DNA of 64,000 nucleotides. It comes from Pengzhenrongella frigida (GTDB lineage: Bacteria > Actinomycetota > Actinomycetes > Actinomycetales > Cellulomonadaceae). A model generated the notes under the pieces. It did no database searches and was not told the origin of the DNA. It saw only the letters and a program-made list of their open reading frames with translations. Below, piece after piece: positions 25,253 to 34,130 of this stretch. The DNA is taken from NCBI RefSeq assembly GCF_004168625.1, contig NZ_SDWW01000010.1, positions 1 to 64,000 of the forward strand. Reading direction: 5' to 3'. The position numbers and the translations under genes were made by a program. Positions within the stretch are counted from its first letter, which is position 1. Every line of letters starts with the position of its first letter.

Positions 25253-27187
25253 CTAGTCGATCGGTGCCAGGCGCTCGGGTCTGCCCACGAGCCAGCCCTG
25301 TACGAGGGTGATCCCCAGCTCGCCGAGAGCGTCAGCTTCGGCCTGACGTTCGACGCCCTCAGCGATCACCTCGGACCCCAGCTCCAGGGCGAGGGCCGCC
25401 AGGCCGCCCACGACCACGCGCCGCGCTCTGTCGAGCTCCAGCCCCGCCACCAAGGTGCGGTCGAGCTTGACGAAGGCCGGCTCGAGACGCAGGACGTGGC
25501 TCAGTGACGAGTAGCCGGCTCCAGTGTCGTCGACCGCGAGGCGCACGTGCGGCAGGCGTGCGCTCACCGCCAGCAGTGCCGCGTAGTCGTCGACCTGCTC
25601 GTTCTCGGTGATCTCCACGACAATCGGCCGCTGGACTGCGGCGAGCATCTCCTGCGTGCTCGGCGTGAGAAACGTTCCGCACGAGAGGTTCACTGCGAGC
25701 GACGCCCCCGCAGGCACGCGGGCGACCGCGGATAGCGCCAACCGGAGCGCAAGCTGTTCGAGCTCGACGAGCAGCCCGACCCGCGCGGCCTCGGCGAAGC
25801 GGTCCGACGGACTCGTACCGTCCGCGAACCTGCTGAGCGCCTCGACCAGGACGACCCGTCCGGTGGAGAGATCGATGACCGGTTGTCCCACGATGTGCAG
25901 GGCGCTGCTTTGGATCACTTCGAGCAGGGGCGCGCGATCGGTCCAGGTCTTCCGAGCTCCGCCCACGATCGGGCGGAGGAGGGTGCTGAGCTGAGGGACG
26001 AGGTCGAGCAGGTCCTCGCTCCCGGCCGACTCAAGATCCTCCCCGACCCTGATCTCAAGCGCGGCGCGGGCTCCCGCCCCGAGCGTGAGCGGAAGCAGGA
26101 GGGTCGGCCCGAAGGGTCCCTCGTCGATCACCATCGTTCGTTCGTCCCCAAGCCACAGACGGTGCCGGGGAGGTGCGGCCGGATCGTCCGATCCCAACGC
26201 CGCTGTCACCCCGGTCTCGACCTCGACGGTGAGACCGACGCGGTGGTTGTGCACGCCGGGGATCTCGGCGAGCGCGCTGCCGAGTCGGTCGAGGAGTCCG
26301 TCCAGGTTTCCCTGGCTGTCCATGGAGGCAATCCGCCGAGCGAGCGTCGCCAAGTGCCGGGCCCGCTCTTCGTTGCGGCGAAGATTGCGACGGTTCTCCT
26401 CGAGCTCCGTGCGCTGCCGATCGAGGCTCTCGAGTAGATCGTCTCGGGAGGCTGAGATCAGGGTGTGCAGATGGAGCTCTGTCGCCTCGAAGCGGAGCAG
26501 AGTCGGCCGGTAGGCCGCGACGAACACCGCGAGCGGAACGGAGAACGCGACGGCCAGCAGGAACTTCGCCTCGACGCTTGCCGTGATGAAGGCGCCGAGC
26601 CCGTCCGGCGGCAGCAGGACGAGTGCGGGGAAGAGCACTCCGTCCAGGGTGACGATCCCGATGTAGGCGAGCAGGTAGACGGGCGCCATCGCGGCGCTCG
26701 GAAGCCGCCTCTTCGCCACCTCCAGGAGGCCGAGAAGGAGCAGCAGCTCCGCGACAATCAGGATTCCGCCCGACACGACGATCCGTAGCGACTGGTCGAA
26801 GATGCTTGAAGGCACGCCCAACGGGTCCGGGATCCCTGAGGAGGTCAGTGCCGTTTGACTGACCCGGAACATCAGGTACACGAGGGTGTCGACGCTGACC
26901 GTGAGCACGATGATGTTTCGCACGACCTGGAGGTCGCGGCCGACTATGACGGTGACCATGGTGGAGAACATGAATGCGCCGTACGCGACCTGGCCAGCAA
27001 GGAGCGCGACGTCACCCGAGAGCGGAAGCACGTAGACCGCACCGAGCAGCCCTCCGAGGGTCAGAACACTGGCGATGTGGCCGTAGAGGAGGACGAACTG
27101 GAATCGGGTGCGGCGCGCGGCGACGAGAAGCGGAATCCCGGCATAGAGCGCCACACTGATCAGGAAGAGAGCAAGTCCCGACATCAT
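25253..27187 (-). CDS. Multi-TM EAL-domain protein (putative c-di-GMP phosphodiesterase)
   Basis: 644 residues from the first of two adjacent ATGs. Seven or so membrane helices fill residues 1-220, followed by a coiled coil (about 228-275), a GAF-like region (about 280-420) and an EAL domain (about 425-640). Signature parts are present: VEALSRF (Glu449), AVNLS, EITENEQV, VDDTGAGYSSL, KLDR, EGVE and QGWLVGRP. The usual DDFGAG is DDTGAG, but both Asp are kept, so hydrolysis of c-di-GMP is plausible. No GGDEF domain. It sits within the tRNA-bounded segment. Confidence 0.85.
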   Translation of the reverse strand: MMSGLALFLISVALYAGIPLLVAARRTRFQFVLLYGHIASVLTLGGLLGAVYVLPLSGDVALLAGQVAYGAFMFSTMVTVIVGRDLQVVRNIIVLTVSVDTLVYLMFRVSQTALTSSGIPDPLGVPSSIFDQSLRIVVSGGILIVAELLLLLGLLEVAKRRLPSAAMAPVYLLAYIGIVTLDGVLFPALVLLPPDGLGAFITASVEAKFLLAVAFSVPLAVFVAAYRPTLLRFEATELHLHTLISASRDDLLESLDRQRTELEENRRNLRRNEERARHLATLARRIASMDSQGNLDGLLDRLGSALAEIPGVHNHRVGLTVEVETGVTAALGSDDPAAPPRHRLWLGDERTMVIDEGPFGPTLLLPLTLGAGARAALEIRVGEDLESAGSEDLLDLVPQLSTLLRPIVGGARKTWTDRAPLLEVIQSSALHIVGQPVIDLSTGRVVLVEALSRFADGTSPSDRFAEAARVGLLVELEQLALRLALSAVARVPAGASLAVNLSCGTFLTPSTQEMLAAVQRPIVVEITENEQVDDYAALLAVSARLPHVRLAVDDTGAGYSSLSHVLRLEPAFVKLDRTLVAGLELDRARRVVVGGLAALALELGSEVIAEGVERQAEADALGELGITLVQGWLVGRPERLAPID

Positions 27188-27413
27188 CAACCTTGGGTTT
27201 CGGCGGGTGTTCTGCAGGCGGCGCGTGCCGAGTCTGGCACGAAATCGGACCGTCAAAAGTCCCCACCCTTGCGATTGTTCTAGGCGCTGATGGGGTTTGC
27301 TGGGCGCACCTGCCGCATCGGCCTCGTTCCAGGCAAACTCCACTGCCGCGCCGTCGTGCCAATGACTGCAGCCGCGCCCGCGAGGGCCGTGTCACGGATC
27401 CCTGTGGTCATCG

Positions 27414-27456
27414 TCCCAAGCTGATAGCGCGGGTTCGATTCCCGTCACCCGCTCCA
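27414..27456 (+). repeat. att-like 3' fragment of tRNA-Gly(CCC), copy 2
   Basis: Identical over 43 bp to 23,093-23,135; the sequences diverge immediately on the right (CGTTTT versus GACTGA) and within a few bases on the left. Direct orientation, 4.3 kb apart. Together they bracket a likely excisable or formerly mobile segment. Confidence 0.8.
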
Positions 27457-27699
27457 CGTTTTCGCCAGGTCACCGGCCTGCAGCGAGGACATCGTGAACG
27501 AGACGGACTCGCCCGGATCAATCTCCGGCAACGCGATGTCGAACAAGGCCCCGTGATCGGCAGGACCGAGGTCGGTGAACAGCCCCCGCCCGCGGTGACC
27601 CCCGAGGTCCCGGCCCGGATGTCGAACGAGCTCGCTGATGGCTGGCCGAACCACCGCCGGGCGACAGGGCGTCGGCGAACTGCTCCGAGCGGGCCGCTC

Positions 27700-27728
27700 T
27701 TGACAAGGTTCCTGAGGCCGCTCATGAT
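27700..27728 (+). promoter_or_regulatory. Candidate promoter of the oxidoreductase operon
   Basis: TTGACA at 27,700-27,705, a 17-bp spacer and CATGAT at 27,723-27,728, about 70 bp before the MDR oxidoreductase ATG. The -35 is consensus; the -10 matches four of six bases. Confidence 0.35.
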
Positions 27729-27800
27729 TGAGCGTGCTCGGCGTTAGGGAGCGGGGCGCATCAGAACAAGCCATCGGAACAACGCCAGAAGGAAGTCACC

Positions 27801-28796
27801 ATGCGAGCGTTTGTTATCAGCAAGTACAAGGGGCCGCTGCACGAAGCGGACGTCCCCGAGCCGGTGGTCGGGGAGCGCGACGTGCTCGTTCAGGTGCAGG
27901 CGGCGGGGCTCAACGTGCTCGACGAGAAGATCCGGTCGGGGGCGTTCAAGTCGTTCCTGCGGTACGAGCTGCCGCAGGTCATGGGCAATGACGTCGCCGG
28001 GACGGTGATCGGCGTCGGCGCCGAGGTGCGCCGATTCACGCTCGGCGACCAGGTGTATGCGCGGCCCGACAAGGACCGGATCGGAACCTTCGCGGAGCGC
28101 ATCGCGGTGGCCGAGGCGGACCTCGCGCTCAAGCCGGCGACGGTCACCCTGGAGGAGGCGGGCTCCCTGCCGCTGGTGGCCCTGACTGCGTGGCAGGCGC
28201 TGGTCGAGAAGGGCAAGGTGCAGGCCGGGCAGCGGGTCCTCATCCACGGCGGCGCGGGCGGAGTCGGCACGATCGCGATCCAGCTCGCCAAGCACCTCGG
28301 CGCGACCGTCGCCACGACGGTCAGCGCCGGCAACGTCGACTTCGTCCGGAAGCTCGGCGCCGACATCGTCATCGACTACCGAAATCAGGACTTCGAGCAG
28401 CTTCTGGACGGGTACGACCTGGTGCTGGACAGCCTCGGCGGCCAGAACCTGGCCAAGTCTCTGCGCGTGCTGCGCCCCGGCGGCAAGGCGATCGGCATCG
28501 CCGGGCCGCCTGACCCGACGTTCGCCAAAGAGGCCGGGATGAACCCGGTTCTGCGTCTCGCGATCGCAGCACTCAGCCGCAAGGTCCGCCAGCAGGCGAA
28601 GAAGCTCGGCGTGACGTACGAGTTCCTCTTTGTGCGCGCCAGCGGCGACCAGCTCCGACAGATCAGTGCCCTCGTCGACAGCGGCGTGCTGCGCCCGGTC
28701 GTCGGACGGATCTTCGACTTCGACCAGACCGTACCGGCCGTGCAGTCGCTGGAAAAGGGCGGCATCCGCGGCAAGGCCGTCATCACCCGGGCCTGA
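27801..28796 (+). CDS. MDR-family NADP-dependent oxidoreductase (quinone-oxidoreductase type)
   Basis: 331 residues. The GroES-like N-terminal domain includes AAGLNVLDEKIRSG and GNDVAGTVIGVG. The Rossmann domain contains LIHGGAGGVGTIAIQLAK, typical of zinc-independent medium-chain reductases; catalytic zinc Cys are absent. Likely NADPH-dependent reduction of quinones or reactive carbonyls. A ribosome-binding site (GAAGGAAG) precedes the ATG. It is the first gene of a probable operon with an alpha/beta hydrolase (45 bp on) and a TetR regulator (113 bp further). Confidence 0.9.
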   Translation: MRAFVISKYKGPLHEADVPEPVVGERDVLVQVQAAGLNVLDEKIRSGAFKSFLRYELPQVMGNDVAGTVIGVGAEVRRFTLGDQVYARPDKDRIGTFAERIAVAEADLALKPATVTLEEAGSLPLVALTAWQALVEKGKVQAGQRVLIHGGAGGVGTIAIQLAKHLGATVATTVSAGNVDFVRKLGADIVIDYRNQDFEQLLDGYDLVLDSLGGQNLAKSLRVLRPGGKAIGIAGPPDPTFAKEAGMNPVLRLAIAALSRKVRQQAKKLGVTYEFLFVRASGDQLRQISALVDSGVLRPVVGRIFDFDQTVPAVQSLEKGGIRGKAVITRA

Positions 28797-28841
28797 CAGG
28801 CCTCTCGCACCATTCGCAGAACCAGAAAGCAGCAGAACGCC

Positions 28842-29705
28842 ATGAGCGACAACGACACCTCGAACGAGCCCATCACGTCATACGCGCTGGCCCCGGCCCG
28901 CACTGTCACCGCCGGCGGGGTCACCTTCGCCTACCGGGAGCTGGGACCGAAGGGCGGTATCCCCGTGGTGTTCTTCGTGCACCTCGCCGCGACCTTGGAC
29001 AACTGGGACCCCCGGATCGTGGACCCCATCGCGAGGCATCGTCACGTCATCACCTTCGACAACCGCGGCGTCGGTGCCTCCACCGGCCACGTTCCCGACA
29101 GCATCGAGGCCATGGCCGACGACGCCTACACGTTCATCAGGGCCCTCAGCTTCGACACGATCGACATCTTCGCCTTCTCCCTGGGCGGCATGGTCGCCCA
29201 GGACCTCGTGGTCAAGCACCCCGAACTCGTCCGCAAGCTCGTCCTGACCGGCACCGGACCGAGGGGCGGCAAGGACATCGACAAGGTCGCCGGCGCCACC
29301 TACTACGACATCCTTCGCGCGACGTTGACCCGGTCCGACCCCAAGGAGTTCCTCTTCTTCAACCGCAACGCCACCGGCAAGCCCGCTGCTCGCGCATTTG
29401 TGCAGCGCCTGCAGGAACGCACCGTCGACCGCGACGCGGACATCTCGGTGAAGGCCTTCCAGACGCAGCTGAAGGCGATCAAGAAGTACGGTCGCTCGGC
29501 CCCGGCCGACCTGTCGAAGCTCACCCAGCCCACACTCATCGCGAACGGCGACAACGACCGGATGGTGCCCTCGGTGCTCTCCGAGGACCTGCACCGCCGC
29601 ATCAAGGGCTCAGAGCTCGTCATCTACCCCGATTCCGGGCACGGCGGCATCTTCCAGTTCCACCAGAAGTTCGCCCCCATCGCGGTCGAGTTCCTCGCCC
29701 GCTGA
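28842..29705 (+). CDS. Alpha/beta hydrolase
   Basis: 287 residues. Oxyanion region FFVHLAATLDNWDP (HxxA in place of the usual HG), nucleophile elbow FAFSLGGMVAQ (Ser), acid NGDNDRMVPS and histidine PDSGHGGIF complete a catalytic triad. Close in type to haloperoxidase/esterase-like hydrolases. It follows the MDR reductase with a short gap; the pair recurs in actinobacterial stress or detoxification operons controlled by TetR proteins (general knowledge). Confidence 0.88.
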   Translation: MSDNDTSNEPITSYALAPARTVTAGGVTFAYRELGPKGGIPVVFFVHLAATLDNWDPRIVDPIARHRHVITFDNRGVGASTGHVPDSIEAMADDAYTFIRALSFDTIDIFAFSLGGMVAQDLVVKHPELVRKLVLTGTGPRGGKDIDKVAGATYYDILRATLTRSDPKEFLFFNRNATGKPAARAFVQRLQERTVDRDADISVKAFQTQLKAIKKYGRSAPADLSKLTQPTLIANGDNDRMVPSVLSEDLHRRIKGSELVIYPDSGHGGIFQFHQKFAPIAVEFLAR

Positions 29706-29818
29706 CCGCTCCGACCGACCGAACGAACCCAGACTCCGCGACACCAAGGACGTCTGGCCGCCGTGGAACACTGAGCGTCGGCAGATTCGAGCCCACTCAG
29801 CAACGAAGGACGGCAGCC

Positions 29819-30421
29819 ATGCCACTCGTCTCCCAGCCGGTCGGACGGCGCGAACGGAACAAGCAGGAGAAGCTCGACCGGATCACCGCTGCCGCCAGGG
29901 AGCTCTTCGCCGAGCGCGGCGTCGACGAGGTCACGACTCAGGAGATCGCCGACAAGGCCGATATCGGTGCGGGCACGCTGTTCCTCTACGCCAAGACCAA
30001 GGGCGAGCTGCTTCTGCTCGTGCAGAACTCGACCTACGCGGATGCGCTCGTCAAGGGCAGGTCGGCGGCCGCGGCCGCCACCGATGTGCTCGACGCTGTG
30101 ATGGCGATCGTCCGCCCGGTCGTGGAGTGCAACCGCAAGCAGATCGACAACGGGCGGACCTACCTGCGCGAGATGGTCTTCGGTGACCCCTCCGAGCCCC
30201 ACCACCGTGACGCCCTCGACCTGAGCGTGCAGACCGAGGAGGCGATCGCCGCCGTCCTGCTGCGCGACGAGCGCACCACCGCGCAGGACGCCGCGGCACG
30301 AGCGCACATCGTCTCCGCCATCATGTTCATCAGCATGGCCGCGACCATCAACGCCGCGAACCCGGTCGACGACGTCGTCCAGGAGATCCGGGACCAGGTG
30401 CGCGTCCTCCTGCCCGAATGA
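29819..30421 (+). CDS. TetR/AcrR-family transcriptional regulator
   Basis: 200 residues. The N-terminal HTH runs over about residues 18-65 (ITAAARELFAERGVDEVTTQ, then ADIGAGTLFLYAKTKGEL), typical TetR. The C-terminal ligand domain is not assignable. It lies downstream of the reductase/hydrolase pair on the same strand and likely controls them. Confidence 0.92.
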   Translation: MPLVSQPVGRRERNKQEKLDRITAAARELFAERGVDEVTTQEIADKADIGAGTLFLYAKTKGELLLLVQNSTYADALVKGRSAAAAATDVLDAVMAIVRPVVECNRKQIDNGRTYLREMVFGDPSEPHHRDALDLSVQTEEAIAAVLLRDERTTAQDAAARAHIVSAIMFISMAATINAANPVDDVVQEIRDQVRVLLPE

Positions 30422-30457
30422 CGCCACGACCGAGGCGCCGCTAGCCTCCCGGATTCC

Positions 30458-31861
30458 GTGGACGCGACGCCGCGGCAGTGGCACCGTGGAATCGTGACGC
30501 GCGCCATCGAAGCCGACTACCTCGTGGTCGGAGCCGGTGCCATGGGCATGGCCTTCACGGACGCCGTGGTCGACCACGCCGACGTGCGCGTGGCCCTGGT
30601 CGACCGTCGTCACAGCACCAGCGGACACTGGCTCGAGGCGTACCCCTTCGTCCGCCTGCACCAGGCCTCGGCCTTCTACGGCGTCGCGTCGGCCCTGCTC
30701 GGCGACGGTCAGCTGCAGCAGCATGGACCGGAGAAGGGTCTGCAGGAGCGGGCCTCCCAGTCGGAGATCTGTGCCTACTACGCCCGGATGCTCGACCGGA
30801 TGGTGGAGTCGGGCAAGGTCGAGTTCTTTCCCAATTGCGAGTACGTCGGTGACCGCGCCTTCGTCTCGCTCATCTCGGGCGAGCGGTTCGAGGTGCGGGG
30901 GGCGTGCCGGATCGTCGATGCCCGCTACCTGGCGCCCAGCGTCCCGGCGGAGAAGCCGCCACCGTTCGACGTCGCCGAGGGCGCTCGGGTGCTGCCGGTC
31001 AACGAGCTCGCACGACTGGCGGAGGCGCCGAGCCAGTACGTCGTCGTCGGCTCGGGCAAGACCGCGACCGACGCCTGCATCTGGCTGCTCTCGCGTGACG
31101 TGGACCCCGACGCGATCTGCTGGGTGCGGCCCCGTGACCCGTGGATGATGAACCGGGCCGTGGTCCAGCCGGATCCCGCGATCATCCTCGGCATGGCCGC
31201 GGACATGATGAGCGCCGCGGAGCACGCGACCTCGATCGACGACCTGTTCCTGCGTCTTGAGGATGCCGGCGTCATGCTGCGCATCGACCGCACGGTGATG
31301 CCGACGATGGCCAAGGCGCCCACCCTCGCTGCGTGGGAGCTCGAGCAGCTGCGCACCATCGACAACGTCGTGCGGCGAGGGCACCTCGAGAGCGTCGAGC
31401 GGGGCAACCTCACCTTTGCCGGCGGCTCGGTCACGGTCGCCGACGACGCCCTCGTCGTCCACTGCGCGGCGGACGGCTTGAAGTACCCCCCGCTCGTCCC
31501 CGTCTGGCGGCCCGAGGCGATCACGCTGCAACCGATCAGAGCGGGCTTCCCCTGCTTCGGCGCGGCCCTGGTCGGGTACGTCGAGGCGACCCGCCAGGAC
31601 GACGACGAGAAGAACCGGCTGTGCCCGCCCTCGCCGTACGGCAACTCGATGGTGGAGTGGGCCAGGATGATCGTGCTGGGCACCCGGGCCGCAATGTCGT
31701 TCTCGACCGAGCCCGACATCAAGGAGTGGTCCGACCAGGTGGCACTCAACCCGGCCCGGATACCGCCCGGACATGCCGGATCGGCTGCACTGGACGAGGC
31801 CCGTGAACGCCTGGCGACTCACACGCGTCCAGGTCTGGCCAGGCTCGCCGAACTGATGTGA
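30458..31861 (+). CDS. FAD/NAD(P)-binding monooxygenase-like protein
   Basis: 467 residues from a GTG at 30,458; an in-frame GTG at 30,494, directly before the FAD motif, is an equally good start. The N-terminal dinucleotide fold has YLVVGAGAMGMAFTD, and a second Rossmann motif YVVVGSGKTATDACI lies near residue 190, the two-fold layout of flavin-containing monooxygenases. The substrate is unknown. 36 bp separate it from the TetR gene. Confidence 0.82.
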   Translation: MDATPRQWHRGIVTRAIEADYLVVGAGAMGMAFTDAVVDHADVRVALVDRRHSTSGHWLEAYPFVRLHQASAFYGVASALLGDGQLQQHGPEKGLQERASQSEICAYYARMLDRMVESGKVEFFPNCEYVGDRAFVSLISGERFEVRGACRIVDARYLAPSVPAEKPPPFDVAEGARVLPVNELARLAEAPSQYVVVGSGKTATDACIWLLSRDVDPDAICWVRPRDPWMMNRAVVQPDPAIILGMAADMMSAAEHATSIDDLFLRLEDAGVMLRIDRTVMPTMAKAPTLAAWELEQLRTIDNVVRRGHLESVERGNLTFAGGSVTVADDALVVHCAADGLKYPPLVPVWRPEAITLQPIRAGFPCFGAALVGYVEATRQDDDEKNRLCPPSPYGNSMVEWARMIVLGTRAAMSFSTEPDIKEWSDQVALNPARIPPGHAGSAALDEARERLATHTRPGLARLAELM

Positions 31862-32019
31862 CGCTGGCGGCGAAGGACGTCGCGCTGGCGGAGGTCGACA
31901 TCAGGCCGGAAGGCGTCGGCACGTCGGCCCGCCTGTACACGCACCTGCTCGGCTTCCACCTGGAGGGCGGTGTCGAGTACACCGAGGTCGTCCCCGGTCA
32001 TCTGGGAGTTCCCGCGCTG

Positions 32020-32538
32020 CTATTCGGCGAAGGTGAACCGGGTCGCGTCGGAGGGGAAGCTGAACCACGCGAGCGCCCGCTTGGGGGTGAGCACCCGTAG
32101 CCCGCCGCCGTTCTGGTCCGACCAGCTGTCCGGGCCCGGGCGATAGCCGAGCTGGTGGTACTTCGAGTACGCCTGGGCGAGTCGGCCTCCGAGCCCGTCG
32201 GGGTCCGCGCGGGTCGGGTGCGACTCGCCCTCGACGATGACGGCCTCGGTGCCGTTCTCGAGGTTCAGCGAGCACGCCGGGTTCACGGCGAGGTTGCGGG
32301 CGTGAACGGTTTGCGGGGAGCCGTCGTACCAGAACCGGCCGTCGAGCCAGACGCCCCAGCGCGGCACGACGTGCGGCCGACCGTCGGACCGGACGGTCGC
32401 CAGCCAGTACGCGATCGCGGGCACGAGCCGGTTCTCGACGTCGGGCCAGGAGAGCATCCCCTCGGTCGTGGTCGGGAGCCCGTAGCCGGCGGGGAACACC
32501 GGGCGGTCCGCAAAGGGAGCGGTCGAAGACTCGGCCAT
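32020..32538 (-). CDS. Pyridoxamine 5'-phosphate oxidase-like flavin/F420-binding protein
   Basis: 172 residues from the ATG at 32538. It shows the split-barrel pattern of this superfamily: IAYWLATVRSDGRPHVVPRW, GRFWYDGSPQTVHARNL and CSLNLENGTEAVIVEG. Members bind FMN, F420 or heme; the cofactor cannot be told here. It is convergent with the monooxygenase-like gene and downstream of the GGDEF gene on the same strand. Confidence 0.87.
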   Translation of the reverse strand: MAESSTAPFADRPVFPAGYGLPTTTEGMLSWPDVENRLVPAIAYWLATVRSDGRPHVVPRWGVWLDGRFWYDGSPQTVHARNLAVNPACSLNLENGTEAVIVEGESHPTRADPDGLGGRLAQAYSKYHQLGYRPGPDSWSDQNGGGLRVLTPKRALAWFSFPSDATRFTFAE

Positions 32539-32617
32539 GCCCCCACTGTAAACACGGGGACGTGACGGTGTCAGACGCCCCATGCCCCACCGCGACACAG
32601 CAGCGCGAGAACTCGAT

Positions 32618-33874
32618 CTAGCCGCGGCGATCGACTCCCGTGCTGCGCGCGCTCTCCGTCAGGTGCTGGTCACGATGCCCCCGCTGCCGGTACAGCGCGT
32701 CGTCGGCCCGGCCGAGGAGGCGGGGCAGAGACTCGCCCGGCTCCAGCTCGGCGAGCCCCGCGGTGAACGACCCTTGCGTCTGTCCGCCGGCAAGCGCGTC
32801 CCTCACCTCGGCCAGACGTTCCGTGGCCTCGTCGTGGATCAGTCCAGCAAGGGCGCAGACGAACTCATCACCGCCGTACCGGAAGATCAAGTCATACGGA
32901 CGCAGATTGTCCTGCAGGCTAGCCGCGACCTCGGCGAGCAACCGGTCGCCGGCCGCGTGCCCGTGCGTGTCGTTGACCGTCTTCAGGCCGTCCACGTCGA
33001 TGAACGCAATGGTCAACGGCTGCTCGGTGCGCCTGGCTCGGGCGACCTCCCGGGCCAGCTCCATCATCCCGGGACCGCGCAGGTACACGCCGCTCAGCGC
33101 ATCCACGCTGGCTGCGTCCCGGAGCGCCACAGCCTCCGCCCGGTCAGCGGCCGAGCCCTCCCGGTCCAGCCCCGAGAGCTGCCGGTCATCGGCGGAAGCG
33201 GCCCGCTCCACCGCCGACGCATCCCGGTCCAGCCCCGCAGCGGTCCGCCCCTCGGCGGACTTGTCCCGGCTCTCACGGGCGGCGTGCCGCTCGTCCGCCG
33301 CTTCAACCCGGTCCTCCTCCGAGTGACGACGGTCCGAGGCGGCGTCGCGCCGTGCGGCGCCCGCGATCCGGCGGGCCTCACCCGCGTCAGCTCCGCCAGC
33401 CCCACCGACCCCGCCATCCGCGGAGGTGGCGGCGTCCGCGTCGTCAGCGGCCCGATCGCGCCGTGCCGCCGCCCGATCCCGGCGGTAGGCGTCTTGGTCG
33501 CGCTCGTGCGCCACCCGATCGCGACGGTCGGCGCTGCGGTCCTGGAGATTCGCTGACCGGTCACGCCTGGTCGCATCCTGGTCGCGCGCCTCACTGAGCT
33601 CATCGCGGCGGTCGCCGCGGAGATCGCTTTCCAGGTTCGCTGCCGCGTCGCCCTCGCGAGCGGCGAGGGTGGCCTGGTCGCGCTCATCGGAGACCCGGTC
33701 CCGCACGTCGGCCAGCTCGTCACGCCGATCGGCTACCCGGTCGCGCAGTTCCGCCGCATCGTCACGGTCCTGCGCCGAGACGCCGCGCGGATCCAGGACG
33801 AGGTCGTGCGACCCGGAGACGGCCACCTCGCGCGCGTGCGGGGACGGGCCGGGGACGTGCAGGCCAGGATTCAT
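32618..33874 (-). CDS. Diguanylate cyclase (GGDEF) with long charged N-terminal repeat region
   Basis: 418 residues. About residues 35-255 consist of repeated RDxxAxxRD / DRRDxxA units, extremely rich in Asp, Arg and Ala, predicted as a long charged helix or coiled coil. The GGDEF domain (about 255-400) has VDGLKTVNDTHGH and the intact motif RYGGDEF (334-338). An RPYD inhibitory (I-) site lies five residues before it. So it should make c-di-GMP and be subject to product inhibition. No membrane segment, so cytosolic. It may be counteracted by the EAL protein at 25,253-27,187. Confidence 0.9.
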   Translation of the reverse strand: MNPGLHVPGPSPHAREVAVSGSHDLVLDPRGVSAQDRDDAAELRDRVADRRDELADVRDRVSDERDQATLAAREGDAAANLESDLRGDRRDELSEARDQDATRRDRSANLQDRSADRRDRVAHERDQDAYRRDRAAARRDRAADDADAATSADGGVGGAGGADAGEARRIAGAARRDAASDRRHSEEDRVEAADERHAARESRDKSAEGRTAAGLDRDASAVERAASADDRQLSGLDREGSAADRAEAVALRDAASVDALSGVYLRGPGMMELAREVARARRTEQPLTIAFIDVDGLKTVNDTHGHAAGDRLLAEVAASLQDNLRPYDLIFRYGGDEFVCALAGLIHDEATERLAEVRDALAGGQTQGSFTAGLAELEPGESLPRLLGRADDALYRQRGHRDQHLTESARSTGVDRRG

Positions 33875-34130
33875 CTCGTTGTCCCCGTGAGCTTCTTCGG
33901 TGTCCGCCAGCAGAGTGAAAGCGCCCTTTGTGCGTCGGCACCGTCGGCCATTGCCCAGAGAAGTAGTCGCACGTTACTCGACGAAACGGGCATTGGCGAA
34001 ACGAGTTCGCGTCAGCGACCGGGCAATCTGGAATCAATGCGGACCGTCGGCAATCCGGCACTCGTTGCGGGCTGCCCGCACCCGCGACGTCGTGTTGTCG
34101 CGTGGGCCGTGCGCGGCTAACTTGCGATGG

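Larger units (their letters stand above)
27188..27800. other. Intergenic region with att-like copy and gene debris
   Basis: 613 bp holding the second tRNA-Gly fragment. Immediately beyond it (27,457-27,650, minus strand) one frame reads LFDIALPEIDPGESVSFTM, protein-like, and is probably the tail of a truncated gene. A promoter candidate for the next operon lies at 27,700-27,728. Confidence 0.5.

Noticed and set aside
27408-27725. 105-codon minus-strand ORF ending in GNRTRAISLGR
   Set aside because: Its end is the translated complement of the tRNA fragment, a known artefact; not a gene.
31858-32100. 80-codon plus-strand ORF starting by GTGA overlap with the monooxygenase-like gene
   Set aside because: The overlap is suggestive, but the second half lies antisense to the PNPOx-like gene and no family is recognised; may be debris.
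33900-34130. N-terminal extension of the alpha/beta hydrolase
   Set aside because: 77 extra residues are Arg-rich with no similarity to the hydrolase family; the ATG at 34131 fits the fold start.
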